The notes under the pieces: model-generated | The model's input: the letters and a program-made list of their open reading frames with translations, nothing else | What the model was told of the DNA's origin: nothing | The model's database searches: none | In this document: one piece after another, positions 36,486-45,577 of the stretch | Position numbering within the stretch: the first letter of the stretch is position 1 | How the letters are laid out: each line of letters opens with the position of its first letter | Assembly: GCF_004296335.1 (NCBI RefSeq) | Contig: NZ_SGIU01000002.1 | Location: 1,439,882-1,503,881, forward strand | Direction of reading: 5' to 3' | Origin: Flagellimonas allohymeniacidonis | GTDB lineage: Bacteria > Bacteroidota > Bacteroidia > Flavobacteriales > Flavobacteriaceae | Length of the DNA: 64,000 nt | Made by a program: the position numbers and the translations under genes

Positions 36486-38350
36486 AACGGCCGCTCTTCC
36501 TTAGTGCAATTATTCTAATTGGGATAATCATCTCATGTCAACCTAAAGCAAAATCCGAGGAAATGCAATCCACTGTGAAAAGAAAGGCAGTAGTATACCA
36601 AGTTTTTACCAGACTTTTTGGCAATACCAATACAAACAACAAACCTTGGGGCACTCTTGAAGAAAACGGCGTCGGGAAATTTGCTGATTTTACAGATAAA
36701 GCCCTTTTGGAAATAAAGGCTTTGGGTGTCACCCATATTTGGTACACCGGAGTACCGCATCACGCGGTTATTGGAGATTATACGGCTTACGGTATTTCCA
36801 ATGATGATCCCGATGTGGTGAAAGGTAGGGCAGGGTCTCCCTATGCGGTTAAGGATTATTATAATGTGAATCCAGATTTGGCCATAGACCCCAACAACCG
36901 ATTACAAGAGTTTAAGGACTTGATCGAAAGAAGCCATAAAGCAGGATTAAAGGTGCTTATCGATATTGTGCCCAATCATGTTGCTCGTGATTATAAGGGG
37001 CTCACCAATCCTAAAGGTGTTTCTGATTTTGGGGCAGAGGACGACACCACTTTGGTCTATCATGTAAACAATAATTTTTACTACTTACCGGGAGAACGCT
37101 TTGAAGTACCTGATTGGGAAGGTGGGTATTTACCCCTCGGAGGGGAGAACACTTTGCTTTCCAATGGCAAGTTCGAAGAAAATCCAGCCAAATGGACGGG
37201 CAATGGATCTCGATTGGCCAAACCCAACTTTAATGATTGGTACGAGACGGTGAAGGTGAATTACGGAGTTAGACCAGATGGCACAAAGGATTTTGCCGAG
37301 CTGCCCGAAGCCTATGCCAAGGAAGATTACGAAGCCCATCATGCATTTTGGAAGGACAAAAAATTACCTGACTCTTGGGTAAAGTTCAGGGATATTGCCC
37401 TGTACTGGCTTGATTTGGGTGTTGATGGCTTCCGGTTCGATATGGCAGAAATGGTGCCGGTCGAGTTTTGGAGTTATATGAATTCAAGCATTAAGATGAA
37501 AAATCCGGATGCTTTTCTGCTAGCTGAGGTATATAATCCAAGTCTTTATCGGGAATATATCCATAAGGGGAAAATGGATTATCTCTACGATAAAGTGGAA
37601 CTGTATGATAGCATAAAACATATTATGAAAGGATATGGGTGGACCGATCACATTCCGGTGGTACAAAAAGGGATGGCCGATATTGAGCACCATATGCTTC
37701 ACTTTCTGGAGAATCATGATGAGCAACGAATAGCTAGTCCAGACTTTGCAGGGAACCCTCAACTGGCCAAGCCAGCAATGGTGGTTTCAGCTACGATCAG
37801 TACCTCACCCACTATGATCTACTTCGGACAGGAAGTGGGAGAACCAGGTGCTGATGACGCTGGTTTTGGTAAACCCACCCGCACCTCAATTTTTGATTAC
37901 GTTGGGGTTCCCCACCATCAACGTTGGGTCAACAACAAAAAGTTCGATGGGGGACAACTTTCGGAGGAAGAAAAAGAACTAAGGGATTTCTACAAAAGGC
38001 TTTTGAACTTTACCATAAACAGCGAGGCCCTCATGGGCGAGTATCAAGAAATTCACTTTTTTAATAAGGAACACACCCAAAATTATGACCATCGCGTGCT
38101 TTCCTATGTACGATGGAGTGCCAATGAAAAGTTGATCATTGTTTCCAATTGGGAAGGTGCGAGGAATTATTCCATTGAATTAAAAGTTCCTGGAGATATC
38201 ATTGAAAAATGGAATTTGAAGGATGGTATTTACACCTTGGAAGATCAACTCTACAACAAAACCCAGACAGAACTCAAAGTAGAAAATGGCTTAGGAACTG
38301 TTACATTGCATTTGGAGCCTTTGGAGTCCCTTGTACTTCAGCTAAAATAA
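36482..38350 (+). CDS. Alpha-amylase family (GH13) lipoprotein
   Basis: A 622-residue lipoprotein (cysteine 19, IIISC). All GH13 regions are present: IDIVPNHVARDY (region I), GVDGFRFDMAEM with nucleophile Asp320, FLLAEVYNP with acid/base Glu349, and FLENHDEQR with Asp413. An insert at about 195-280 (NNFYYLPGERFEVPDWEGG and following) separates region I from region II. About 510-622 are the C-terminal beta domain. It should cut alpha-1,4-glucans to maltose-size products in the periplasm or at the surface, feeding the phosphorylase encoded just upstream (ATGA overlap). Exact specificity is open. Confidence 0.9.
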   Translation: MKRPLFLSAIILIGIIISCQPKAKSEEMQSTVKRKAVVYQVFTRLFGNTNTNNKPWGTLEENGVGKFADFTDKALLEIKALGVTHIWYTGVPHHAVIGDYTAYGISNDDPDVVKGRAGSPYAVKDYYNVNPDLAIDPNNRLQEFKDLIERSHKAGLKVLIDIVPNHVARDYKGLTNPKGVSDFGAEDDTTLVYHVNNNFYYLPGERFEVPDWEGGYLPLGGENTLLSNGKFEENPAKWTGNGSRLAKPNFNDWYETVKVNYGVRPDGTKDFAELPEAYAKEDYEAHHAFWKDKKLPDSWVKFRDIALYWLDLGVDGFRFDMAEMVPVEFWSYMNSSIKMKNPDAFLLAEVYNPSLYREYIHKGKMDYLYDKVELYDSIKHIMKGYGWTDHIPVVQKGMADIEHHMLHFLENHDEQRIASPDFAGNPQLAKPAMVVSATISTSPTMIYFGQEVGEPGADDAGFGKPTRTSIFDYVGVPHHQRWVNNKKFDGGQLSEEEKELRDFYKRLLNFTINSEALMGEYQEIHFFNKEHTQNYDHRVLSYVRWSANEKLIIVSNWEGARNYSIELKVPGDIIEKWNLKDGIYTLEDQLYNKTQTELKVENGLGTVTLHLEPLESLVLQLK

Positions 38351-38352
38351 AA

Positions 38353-38378
38353 GAGCGAATCACCTCGGTGACTCGCTC
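38353..38378. terminator. Bidirectional terminator between convergent genes
   Basis: GAGCGAATCACC and GGTGACTCGCTC pair over 12 positions with one mismatch (a G-U pair on the minus-strand RNA) and a TC loop. TTTTATTTT follows on the minus strand and CCAGTTTT on the plus strand. It ends both the GH13 transcript and that of the gene at 38404-38823. Confidence 0.85.
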
Positions 38379-38403
38379 CCAGTTTTAAGGTCGGTTAGTT
38401 AAT

Positions 38404-38823
38404 TCACTCCTTGGCAGCCGTTTTTTGATAAATAAAGGCTATAACGGCTCCAATAATACCATAATAGGCAATATCGATTACGGCTTCGACCACATGTCCG
38501 GTCAAATCCATCCATTCAGCGGTGGCATACCAGATTAGTCCCATGGATATTCCGACAAAAACGCCGATCCAGGCCCCAAATTGAAATCCCTGTCCAATGG
38601 AATGGTGTCCTCTGGCCCATTTGCTGTAAAGTGTGCTGAGAACAAAAGCTCCAACAAGATTGCCCAATGCAATCAATCCTAAATTGGGTTCAGCTTTCAT
38701 TGCATTCACTATGGAATGCTCTTCAAAAAAATCTGCGGTAGCAATACCCCAAATCAGAAAACCCAAAAAAAACATGACCACCCCTGCAATTAGGGTTGCC
38801 AACAAATTTGATTTTGAAAACAT
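38404..38823 (-). CDS. Small four-helix membrane protein, possibly DUF1761-like
   Basis: A 139-residue protein with four predicted membrane helices (about 9-28, 48-66, 78-100, 112-133). LATLIAGVVMFFLGFLIWGI at the start and the SKWARGHHSIGQGFQFGAWIGVFVGISMGL segment recall small DUF1761-type membrane proteins, but I am not certain of the family. It is a single gene, with its own promoter (38852-38886) and terminator (38353-38378). No function can be given. Confidence 0.75.
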   Translation of the reverse strand: MFSKSNLLATLIAGVVMFFLGFLIWGIATADFFEEHSIVNAMKAEPNLGLIALGNLVGAFVLSTLYSKWARGHHSIGQGFQFGAWIGVFVGISMGLIWYATAEWMDLTGHVVEAVIDIAYYGIIGAVIAFIYQKTAAKE

Positions 38824-38851
38824 GTTGGTTATATATTGGTTAGTAATGTCT

Positions 38852-38886
38852 CAAAAATATTAAATATTTTATGACAATATGACAAA
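38852..38886 (-). promoter_or_regulatory. Bacteroidetes-type promoter of the small membrane protein gene
   Basis: Minus strand: TTTG (38886-38883), a 23-base spacer, TATTTTTG (38859-38852), a full match to TAnnTTTG. It lies 29 bases before the start at 38823. Confidence 0.45.
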
Positions 38887-38957
38887 AATTTATATTTATT
38901 AATGAAGAATCAATGATTTAAGGTGTTTTCAAGTATTCTTTTTAAGGTGAAAAATTC

Positions 38958-38991
38958 TTTGTTTTTATTTACCTGGCAAGTTGTATTTTTA
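38958..38991 (+). promoter_or_regulatory. Probable promoter of the glycerophosphodiesterase gene
   Basis: TTTG (38958-38961), a 22-base spacer and TATTTTTA (38984-38991), one base off the -7 consensus; the start codon is at 39010. Confidence 0.35.
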
Positions 38992-39009
38992 GTCCTAAAA
39001 TCAAATTGA

Positions 39010-39759
39010 ATGAGAAATAAATTAGCCCTTATTGGAATTCTAATCCTTACTACTGCATGCAATATGAACAATAGCAAACCATTGGTTATAGGTCACAGGG
39101 GAGCTATGGGCCATGAGACCGAAAACACGCTGGCATCCGTACAAAAGGCATTGGACTTGGGTGTGGACATGATTGAGATTGATGTATTTCAAATTCAGAG
39201 TGGTGAAATAGTAGTTTTTCATGATGAACGCGTGGAGCGTTTGGCAAATGGCGGTGGTCGAATTGAAGAATACAACATCTTCGACCTTAATCAGCTAACA
39301 CTTGATGGTAACCACAAAATACCGATGTTGCAAGATGTGTTGGGACTCATAAACAACAAAGTGGCCCTCAATATCGAGTTGAAAGGTGCAAATACGGCCG
39401 AAAGGGTCAATTTCATTATGGATTACTATATCCGTCAGAAAGGGTGGAGTGCAGAAAATTTTATTATTTCCAGCTTTAAGTGGGATGAACTAAAAAAGAT
39501 GAGAGCGTTTAATACGGAGGTTCGCATTGCCGTACTTACAGAAAAGGATCCTCTCACCGCTCTTGATATGGCCAAGGAATTGGGTGCAGTTGCCATCAAT
39601 CCGAATTACGCTATGCTTACGGCCGAAAATACATCAAAAATTCAGCAAGAGGGTTTCAAAGTCTACACTTGGACGGTAAACGAACCTAAGGACATTGAGA
39701 ATATGAAAGCTTTCGGTGTGGATGGAATCATAACCAATTTTCCAGAACGGGTCAATTAA
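39010..39759 (+). CDS. Glycerophosphodiester phosphodiesterase lipoprotein
   Basis: A 249-residue lipoprotein (cysteine 17, TTAC). The GDPD signature is complete: GHRGAMGHETENTLAS at about 27-42 (catalytic His, Arg), MIEIDVFQ with the metal-binding Glu and Asp, and VVFHDERVERLANGGG with the second catalytic His. NIELKGANT and the final TWTVNEPKDIENMKAFGVDGIITNFP complete the TIM barrel. It releases glycerol 3-phosphate from deacylated phospholipids, here outside the inner membrane. The next gene starts on the same TAATG. The glycerol facilitator and kinase genes close by point to a shared glycerol supply theme. Confidence 0.9.
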   Translation: MRNKLALIGILILTTACNMNNSKPLVIGHRGAMGHETENTLASVQKALDLGVDMIEIDVFQIQSGEIVVFHDERVERLANGGGRIEEYNIFDLNQLTLDGNHKIPMLQDVLGLINNKVALNIELKGANTAERVNFIMDYYIRQKGWSAENFIISSFKWDELKKMRAFNTEVRIAVLTEKDPLTALDMAKELGAVAINPNYAMLTAENTSKIQQEGFKVYTWTVNEPKDIENMKAFGVDGIITNFPERVN

Positions 39760-41036
39760 TGTTCGATGTAATTATTGCAGGGGGTGGAGCTGCGGGATTC
39801 TATGGGGCCATTCAAATGGCCGAACATAATCCTCACCTGTCGATCGCAATACTCGAACGGGGTAAAACCGTACTTACGAAAGTAAAAATTTCGGGAGGGG
39901 GAAGGTGTAATGTGACCCAGGGCGAGTTTTCGGCGAGAGAGCTTGTTTCTGGATACCCGAGGGGTGAGAAAGAGCTCTTGGGACCTTTTCATCGACATGG
40001 CCCAGCCGATGTAGTCTCCTTTTTTGAGGAAAAGGGTGTTCCACTCAAAATTGAATCGGATGGCAGGGTATTTCCGAAGAGCAATTCCTCTCAAACAATT
40101 ATCGATTGTTTTCTTTCTGAGACCGACCGTTTGGGGATTCAGGTGATTTGCAATAGTTCTGTGCAAAACTTCAGAAAAAATAGGGAAAGTGATAGCTGGG
40201 AACTAAACACGGTGAACAAGAAGTACGCCGCGAAAAACTTGCTGTTGTGCACTGGCAGTAATTCGAGAATCTGGAAAATCCTGAAGGAAATGGGACATAC
40301 CATTGTACCTCCAGTTCCTTCTCTTTTCACTTTTAATATTAAGGATGACAGAATTGATGGGATTCAGGGGATAAGCGTAAATGCTAAGGTTGAAGTGTTG
40401 CCCAAGAAAATATTTGCGTCAGAAATCAATGTAAAATTGAAAAGCGCCAAAAATCGAGCAACAGTTTTGGAAGCCGAAGGTCCAATTTTGATTACCCATT
40501 GGGGACTTAGTGGTCCGGCCATTTTAAAGCTATCTGCCTGGGGTGCCCGAGTGTTGAATGCCTATAAATACCAATTCCGCATTAAGGTCAATTGGGTGCC
40601 CGAATATTCTACGGAATCCTTTGAAGGATTACTTCGAAAGGTAAAGGAGGTCGAACCGAAGAAAACCGTATCCAGGTCACATGTGGTGGATATCCCTCAA
40701 AGACTTTGGGGCAAATTGATTTTGGCTGCTGGAATCAATAAGGCATCAAGATGGGCGGAGATAACGAATGCCCAATTGCAACATTTATCCAAAGAGCTGA
40801 CCCAATGTGTTTTTCGGGTAGATGGTAAAAGCACTTTTAAAGAAGAGTTTGTTACCGCGGGTGGGGTAGACTTATCTGAGATCAACTTCAAGACCTTTGA
40901 AAGCAAACTACATCCAGGACTCTTTTTTGCCGGGGAAATCATTAATGTAGATGGAATAACCGGAGGCTACAATTTTCAGAACGCATGGACCGGTGCCTTT
41001 TTTGCAGCCAAGGCCATTGCAGAAAGGGAGAGCTAA
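39759..41036 (+). CDS. YhiN/HI0933-family FAD-dependent oxidoreductase
   Basis: A 425-residue flavoprotein of the HI0933/YhiN group. The FAD-binding GGGAAGFYGAIQMAE lies at residues 7-21, ERGKTVLTKVKISGGGRCNVT (about 30-50) is the group signature, CTGSNSRIW follows mid-protein, and VDGITGGYNFQNAWTGAFFAA near the end is the second FAD contact. A related gut enzyme (BaiN) has been tied to bile-acid reduction, but the usual bacterial role is unknown. It shares a one-base stop/start overlap with the phosphodiesterase gene, so the two are translated together. It ends one base before the convergent glpF. Confidence 0.9.
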   Translation: MFDVIIAGGGAAGFYGAIQMAEHNPHLSIAILERGKTVLTKVKISGGGRCNVTQGEFSARELVSGYPRGEKELLGPFHRHGPADVVSFFEEKGVPLKIESDGRVFPKSNSSQTIIDCFLSETDRLGIQVICNSSVQNFRKNRESDSWELNTVNKKYAAKNLLLCTGSNSRIWKILKEMGHTIVPPVPSLFTFNIKDDRIDGIQGISVNAKVEVLPKKIFASEINVKLKSAKNRATVLEAEGPILITHWGLSGPAILKLSAWGARVLNAYKYQFRIKVNWVPEYSTESFEGLLRKVKEVEPKKTVSRSHVVDIPQRLWGKLILAAGINKASRWAEITNAQLQHLSKELTQCVFRVDGKSTFKEEFVTAGGVDLSEINFKTFESKLHPGLFFAGEIINVDGITGGYNFQNAWTGAFFAAKAIAERES

Positions 41037-41037
41037 A

Positions 41038-41766
41038 TTATTGCAGCCAAAGTGAGAGATACGCGGCAATGGCAGCACCTAAAGTGGGCCCTAAAATAGG
41101 AACCCAAGAATAACTCCAACCATTACTCCCTTTATTCTTCAAAGGTACCAGCGTGTGAACAATTCGAGGCCCTAAATCACGAGCAGGATTAATGGCATAA
41201 CCTGTTGTTCCTCCCAAACTTAATCCAATGCCCCAAACAATAAGTGCAACAGGAAGAGCTCCCAAGGAGCCTAGCCCAATTATGCTGTTATCATTCCCAT
41301 TTGTGGCATCGGTAAAATAAAGTACCGCAAACACGAGAACAAAAGTGCCGAGCAGTTCTCCCAAAATGTTGAGAAACCGGTTGGGTATTGCTGGGGCAGT
41401 GCAAAAAACGGCCCTTTTGCTATCACCATCCTCGGTGGCATCAAAGTGTTTTTTATGCATGAGCCACACGAAGAACGCCCCAAGCATAGCGCCCAACATT
41501 TGTGCGATGAGGTATTGGGGCACATCGTAAATGGAAAACTCTCCTGCAAGGGCCAAACCTATGGTGACGGCAGGGTTGAGATGCGCACCACTGTAAGGAC
41601 CCGCCACGACGACTGCCGTATAGACCGCCAAGCCCCATCCCGTGGTGATTACAATCCAGCCGGAACTGTTGCCATAGGTCTTTTGTAAAACAACATTGGC
41701 ATTTACACCACATCCCATGAGAATCAATAAGAAGGTGCCAATAATTTCGGAAACAAAGGGAGTCAT
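41038..41766 (-). CDS. glpF: Glycerol facilitator (aquaglyceroporin)
   Basis: A 242-residue MIP channel with six membrane helices and both pore motifs: NPA at 64-66 (GAHLNPAV) and NPARD at 193-197 (YAINPARDLGPR). Asp after the second NPA-Arg marks glycerol facilitators rather than water-only aquaporins, and the extra loop at about 115-130 is also of the GlpF kind. It conducts glycerol across the inner membrane. The gene follows glpK by 13 bases on the minus strand, and the kinase would trap the glycerol that enters. Confidence 0.93.
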   Translation of the reverse strand: MTPFVSEIIGTFLLILMGCGVNANVVLQKTYGNSSGWIVITTGWGLAVYTAVVVAGPYSGAHLNPAVTIGLALAGEFSIYDVPQYLIAQMLGAMLGAFFVWLMHKKHFDATEDGDSKRAVFCTAPAIPNRFLNILGELLGTFVLVFAVLYFTDATNGNDNSIIGLGSLGALPVALIVWGIGLSLGGTTGYAINPARDLGPRIVHTLVPLKNKGSNGWSYSWVPILGPTLGAAIAAYLSLWLQ

Positions 41767-41779
41767 AAGGTTCTTTGGT

Positions 41780-43276
41780 TTAGTTGGATTTTGTCCAGTG
41801 TTCTAAGGCGTCAATAGCTCTATACCATCCTTTAATTCCTTCCTCTACAGCTTCTCTTTCGGCGGTAGGATTAAAACGAACGTCGGTCTGCCAGATATCT
41901 TGAATTTCTTCAGGGCTCTTCCAGAAACCGACAGCCAAACCTGCAAGATATGCTGCGCCCATCACCGTGGTTTCCACAATCTTGGGACGAATGGTAACCG
42001 TGTTCAATACATCAGCCTGAAACTTCATAAGCATGTCGTTTACCGTAGCGCCTCCATCCACCCGAAGTTCTTGAATGGAAATTCCCGAATCGGCTTCCAT
42101 CGCCTTCAAAATATCCATGGTCTGATATGCAATGGATTCCAAGGCGGCACGTGCGATATGCGCATCGGTGCTTCCTCGGGTAAGGCCAAATATGGTCCCC
42201 TGTGCATATTGATTCCAATGTGGGGCACCCAATCCTGCAAAAGCTGGAACGAAGTAGACTCCATCAGAACTGTCGACCGAACTGGCCAATGGTTCAACGT
42301 CCGAAGACTTTTGGATGATCTTTAAGCTATCACGAAGCCATTGCACAACGGCGCCTGCAATAAAGATACTGCCCTCCAAAGCGTATTGCGTTTTTCCATT
42401 GATTTTCCAAGCAACGGTGGTCAACAAATTATTTTCGGAGACGATAGGTTTTTCGCCAATGTTCATAAGCATAAAACAACCTGTGCCATAGGTGTTTTTT
42501 ACCATCCCTTCCTGGGTGCACATTTGACCAAAAAGGGCCGCCTGTTGGTCACCTGCAATCCCTGCAATCGGAATTTTGGCTGCAAAAAAATTGGGTCCGG
42601 TATGCCCATAAACCTCGCTGGATTGCTTCACTTCTGGAAGCATACTTTTTGGGATGGTAAGAAGTTCCAACAGCTCATCATCCCATTCCATGGTATTGAT
42701 ATTAAATAGTAAAGATCGACATGCATTGGTAACATCGGTGACGTGTAAGGCCCCTTGCGTCATTTTCCAAATAAGCCAGGTGTCAATGGTCCCTAAAATC
42801 AAATCACCTGCCTCAGCTTTTTCACGTGCCCCTTCTACGTTATCGAGGATCCACTTAACCTTTGTCCCCGAAAAGTAGGAATCAATCACAAGCCCTGTTT
42901 TCTGTCTGACCATTTCAGATTTGCCTTGCTGTTTAAGCTTATCACAGTAGGCCGAGGTACGCTTGTCTTGCCAAACAATGGCGTTGTAGACAGGTTCGCC
43001 AGAGTTTTTATCCCACACCACTACGGTTTCCCGCTGGTTAGTGATGCCGATAGCGGCTATTTCCTCTCCCTTTATTCCCTTTTTACTAACAGCTTCGGCC
43101 GCCATGCCTGCTTGGGTGGCCCAAATTTCGGTAGCATCGTGCTCTACCCATCCCGGCTTGGGGAAGATTTGTGTAAATTCTTTTTGTGCTACGGAAACAA
43201 TGCTTCCCTTTTTATCTACCACAACAGCTCTTGAGCTGGTTGTACCTTGATCTAGGGCAAGGATGTATTGACTCAT
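41780..43276 (-). CDS. glpK: Glycerol kinase
   Basis: A 498-residue FGGY-family kinase of standard length. [16 protein letters not shown] at 9-24 is the phosphate-binding start; [54 protein letters not shown] and [20 protein letters not shown] are all glycerol-kinase segments in the right order. It makes glycerol 3-phosphate from glycerol and ATP in the cytoplasm. First gene of the glpK-glpF pair, with its promoter in the 74-base spacer shared with the divergent gene at 43351; a short GAGCGCTC palindrome lies in that spacer (43318-43325). Confidence 0.95.
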   Translation of the reverse strand: MSQYILALDQGTTSSRAVVVDKKGSIVSVAQKEFTQIFPKPGWVEHDATEIWATQAGMAAEAVSKKGIKGEEIAAIGITNQRETVVVWDKNSGEPVYNAIVWQDKRTSAYCDKLKQQGKSEMVRQKTGLVIDSYFSGTKVKWILDNVEGAREKAEAGDLILGTIDTWLIWKMTQGALHVTDVTNACRSLLFNINTMEWDDELLELLTIPKSMLPEVKQSSEVYGHTGPNFFAAKIPIAGIAGDQQAALFGQMCTQEGMVKNTYGTGCFMLMNIGEKPIVSENNLLTTVAWKINGKTQYALEGSIFIAGAVVQWLRDSLKIIQKSSDVEPLASSVDSSDGVYFVPAFAGLGAPHWNQYAQGTIFGLTRGSTDAHIARAALESIAYQTMDILKAMEADSGISIQELRVDGGATVNDMLMKFQADVLNTVTIRPKIVETTVMGAAYLAGLAVGFWKSPEEIQDIWQTDVRFNPTAEREAVEEGIKGWYRAIDALEHWTKSN

Positions 43277-43350
43277 TTTGGTTATTTTAATGCGTCTGAA
43301 TTTACTAAAATAAATTGGAGCGCTCGCTCGACCTGATAAAAATCAAAAAA

Positions 43351-43890
43351 ATGAAAACGTACATCGCTTTATTAAGGGGAATTAATGTTGGAGGCCAGAA
43401 AAAAATAAAAATGGCCGAGCTAAGGAAAGCCTTATCCACCAGAACTCTTCAAAATGTGCAAACCTATATTCAAAGCGGAAATATTGTTTTACAAAGTGAA
43501 CAGGAAATCCCACATTCGATTTCTGACGAAATCCATACGATCATTTACAAAAGTTTTGGTTTTGAAGTGCCTGTTTTGGTGGTTACCAGTGAAGAGATTC
43601 AACAAATTTTGAAAAATAATCCTTTCGCAGACCAAGAAGAAGATAACCGACTTTATTTCGTACTGTTGAAACAAGAACCTCTGGAGCAATTAGTGGAAGA
43701 GTTCAACCAATTAAGTTTTGAAAACGAAGATTTTCATATTGCCCCGAACTGTGTATATCTCAGATGTAAAATAGGATATGGCAATGCCAAACTAAGTACG
43801 AACCTTATCGAAAAGAAACTTGCCGTGGAAGCCACCGCCAGAAATTTAAGGACTCTGCAAAAGTTGTTGGCTTTGTCAGAAATTCAATGA
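43351..43890 (+). CDS. DUF1697 family protein
   Basis: A 179-residue protein read from the ATG at 43351; a TTG 36 bases upstream extends the frame but adds an unconserved segment. The opening MKTYIALLRGINVGGQKKIKM followed by a Leu-rich helix and NVQTYIQSGNIVLQ is the DUF1697 hallmark. Such proteins are small, soluble, widespread and uncharacterised. It ends four bases before the convergent tspO-type gene. No function can be inferred from neighbours. Confidence 0.88.
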   Translation: MKTYIALLRGINVGGQKKIKMAELRKALSTRTLQNVQTYIQSGNIVLQSEQEIPHSISDEIHTIIYKSFGFEVPVLVVTSEEIQQILKNNPFADQEEDNRLYFVLLKQEPLEQLVEEFNQLSFENEDFHIAPNCVYLRCKIGYGNAKLSTNLIEKKLAVEATARNLRTLQKLLALSEIQ

Positions 43891-43894
43891 ATCT

Positions 43895-44371
43895 TCAATT
43901 CAACATCCAAATCTTATAGTTCAGGGCCGTAGCGAAACCTACCCAAAGGAGGTAAGGAATCAGTAGTATAGCAGCTACCTTGCTAACCACTCTAAACCAT
44001 CTAATGGTCAATATGATAAGAGTCAACAAAACCAAAATGACCAGTAGGGCCCAAAAGGGGCTTTGGAATCCAAAAAAGACAATGCTCCAAAGTGCATTGA
44101 AAAGTAACTGAAAACCGAAATGATAGAGTGCTGTTTTTACCCAGATATGGTGAAACCCTTTTGACCAAACAATTCCGGCAGCAACACCCATCAAAACATA
44201 CAAAACAGTCCAAACTGGTGCGAAAACCTCATTGGGTGGGTTAAAACTTGGTTTATTCAAGGTGGTATACCATGTGTTCACGGAACTTTGCGTCGCAAAA
44301 CTAGAAAGAAAGCCAATCAACAGGCATATCACTACTGTAATAAAGATGTACGTAATTCTCTTTCGGTTCAT
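43895..44371 (-). CDS. TspO/MBR family tryptophan-rich membrane protein
   Basis: I start at the ATG at 44371 (158 residues, the usual TspO size); an open frame continues upstream to 44545 but would overlap the divergent mvaD promoter and start. Five membrane helices are visible. The conserved WYTTLNKPSFNPPNEVFAPVWTVLYVLMGVAAGIVW and the FNALWSIVFFGFQSPFWALLVIL block are typical. Family members bind tetrapyrroles and cholesterol-like ligands and affect stress regulation; the role here is unknown. Confidence 0.9.
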   Translation of the reverse strand: MNRKRITYIFITVVICLLIGFLSSFATQSSVNTWYTTLNKPSFNPPNEVFAPVWTVLYVLMGVAAGIVWSKGFHHIWVKTALYHFGFQLLFNALWSIVFFGFQSPFWALLVILVLLTLIILTIRWFRVVSKVAAILLIPYLLWVGFATALNYKIWMLN

Positions 44372-44418
44372 GATTGGCGTATCTCCCCTAAAATAGTAAT
44401 TTATTTGAATCCTGACGC

Positions 44419-44447
44419 TTTGGTGAAAAGGCCATGCGCTATATTTG
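44419..44447 (+). promoter_or_regulatory. Promoter of mvaD, full consensus
   Basis: TTTG (44419-44422), a 17-base spacer, TATATTTG (44440-44447). Both elements match the Bacteroidetes consensus. Transcription would start near 44453, ten bases before the ATG at 44463, which rules out the upstream TTG at 44445 as start. Confidence 0.7.
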
Positions 44448-44462
44448 CCCAAACTGTTTTCA

Positions 44463-45545
44463 ATGACCGAAAAAGACTTTGTTCCCAACTCGTACAAAGT
44501 ACTTCCTGAAGAGGGTAGAGTGACTTGGAAAGCACCAAGTAACATTGCTTTAGTAAAATATTGGGGAAAAAAGCCAGATCAAATACCCGCAAATCCTTCC
44601 ATAAGTTTTACGTTAGATACATCAGCTACCACTACCACGCTTGCTTTTAGGCGAAAAAGACGGGCTGATTCAAAAATTTCATTCGACCTCTTTTTTGAAG
44701 GAGAACCCAAGGAGAGTTTTAACCCTAAGATTCAAACTTTTTTGGAGCGGATTGAAAACTATGTCCCCTTCGTCAAGGATTATCACTTAACCATTGAAAC
44801 CTCAAATTCTTTTCCCCATAGCAGTGGAATAGCATCTTCTGCTAGTGGCATGGCTGCGCTCGCCCTATGTTTAATGAGCATGGAAAAGCAGATTCTAGGT
44901 GACATAACTGCTGATTTTTTTAATAGAAAGGCTTCCTTTTTGGCTCGATTGGGCTCTGGAAGCGCTTGCAGAAGTATTGAGGGAGGTCTGATACAATGGG
45001 GGGGTACTGACTCCATTTCGGGGAGTTCCGACTTATTTGGAATTCAATATCCGTTTGAAGTCCATCCGGTTTTTCAAGATTTTCAAGATACTATTTTGCT
45101 TGTTCATAAAGGTCAAAAACAGGTCAGTAGCACGGTAGGGCATAATTTGATGCACGATCACCCCTATGCTGAAGGGCGTTTTTCACAGGCCCATGAAAAT
45201 TTGAAAAACTTAAAACCCATTTTGGCCCAGGGCGATTTGGAAGCTTTTATTAAGATTGTGGAAAGTGAGGCGCTGACCCTTCATGCGATGATGCTCACAA
45301 GCCTACCTTATTTCATTTTAATGAAGCCTGACACACTCGAAATCATCAACAAGATTTGGCAATATCGTGAAAAGACAAATCACTCGGTTTGTTTCACGTT
45401 GGATGCAGGAGCCAACGTACACATGCTGTATCCGAAATCCATAAAAGACGTGGTGTCACAATTCATTCAGAATGAATTGGTTGCACATTGCGAGAATGGA
45501 CAATGGATTGATGATCAATTAGGAAAAGGAGCAGTTTTGTTGTAA
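44463..45545 (+). CDS. mvaD: Diphosphomevalonate decarboxylase
   Basis: A 360-residue GHMP-family enzyme. VTWKAPSNIALVKYWGK near residues 20-36 is the family opening, FPHSSGIASSASGMAALA at about 118-135 the phosphate-binding GHMP loop, and GSGSACRSIEGGLIQW and FTLDAGANVHMLY complete the active site. It converts mevalonate diphosphate to isopentenyl diphosphate with ATP, the last step of the mevalonate pathway in the cytoplasm. The mevalonate kinase-like gene follows at 46639, separated by a minus-strand membrane gene. The start was set by the promoter position. Confidence 0.93.
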   Translation: MTEKDFVPNSYKVLPEEGRVTWKAPSNIALVKYWGKKPDQIPANPSISFTLDTSATTTTLAFRRKRRADSKISFDLFFEGEPKESFNPKIQTFLERIENYVPFVKDYHLTIETSNSFPHSSGIASSASGMAALALCLMSMEKQILGDITADFFNRKASFLARLGSGSACRSIEGGLIQWGGTDSISGSSDLFGIQYPFEVHPVFQDFQDTILLVHKGQKQVSSTVGHNLMHDHPYAEGRFSQAHENLKNLKPILAQGDLEAFIKIVESEALTLHAMMLTSLPYFILMKPDTLEIINKIWQYREKTNHSVCFTLDAGANVHMLYPKSIKDVVSQFIQNELVAHCENGQWIDDQLGKGAVLL

Positions 45546-45577
45546 GATCAAGCGCTTTCTGAAGTAGCAATACCAAC

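Noticed and set aside
43318-43325. GAGCGCTC palindrome between glpK and the DUF1697 gene as an operator
   Set aside because: An 8-bp palindrome is too short to support alone; I mention it only in the glpK entry.
44372-44545. N-terminal extension of the TspO-type gene
   Set aside because: It would add 58 residues absent from TspO proteins and run across the consensus mvaD promoter and start codon.
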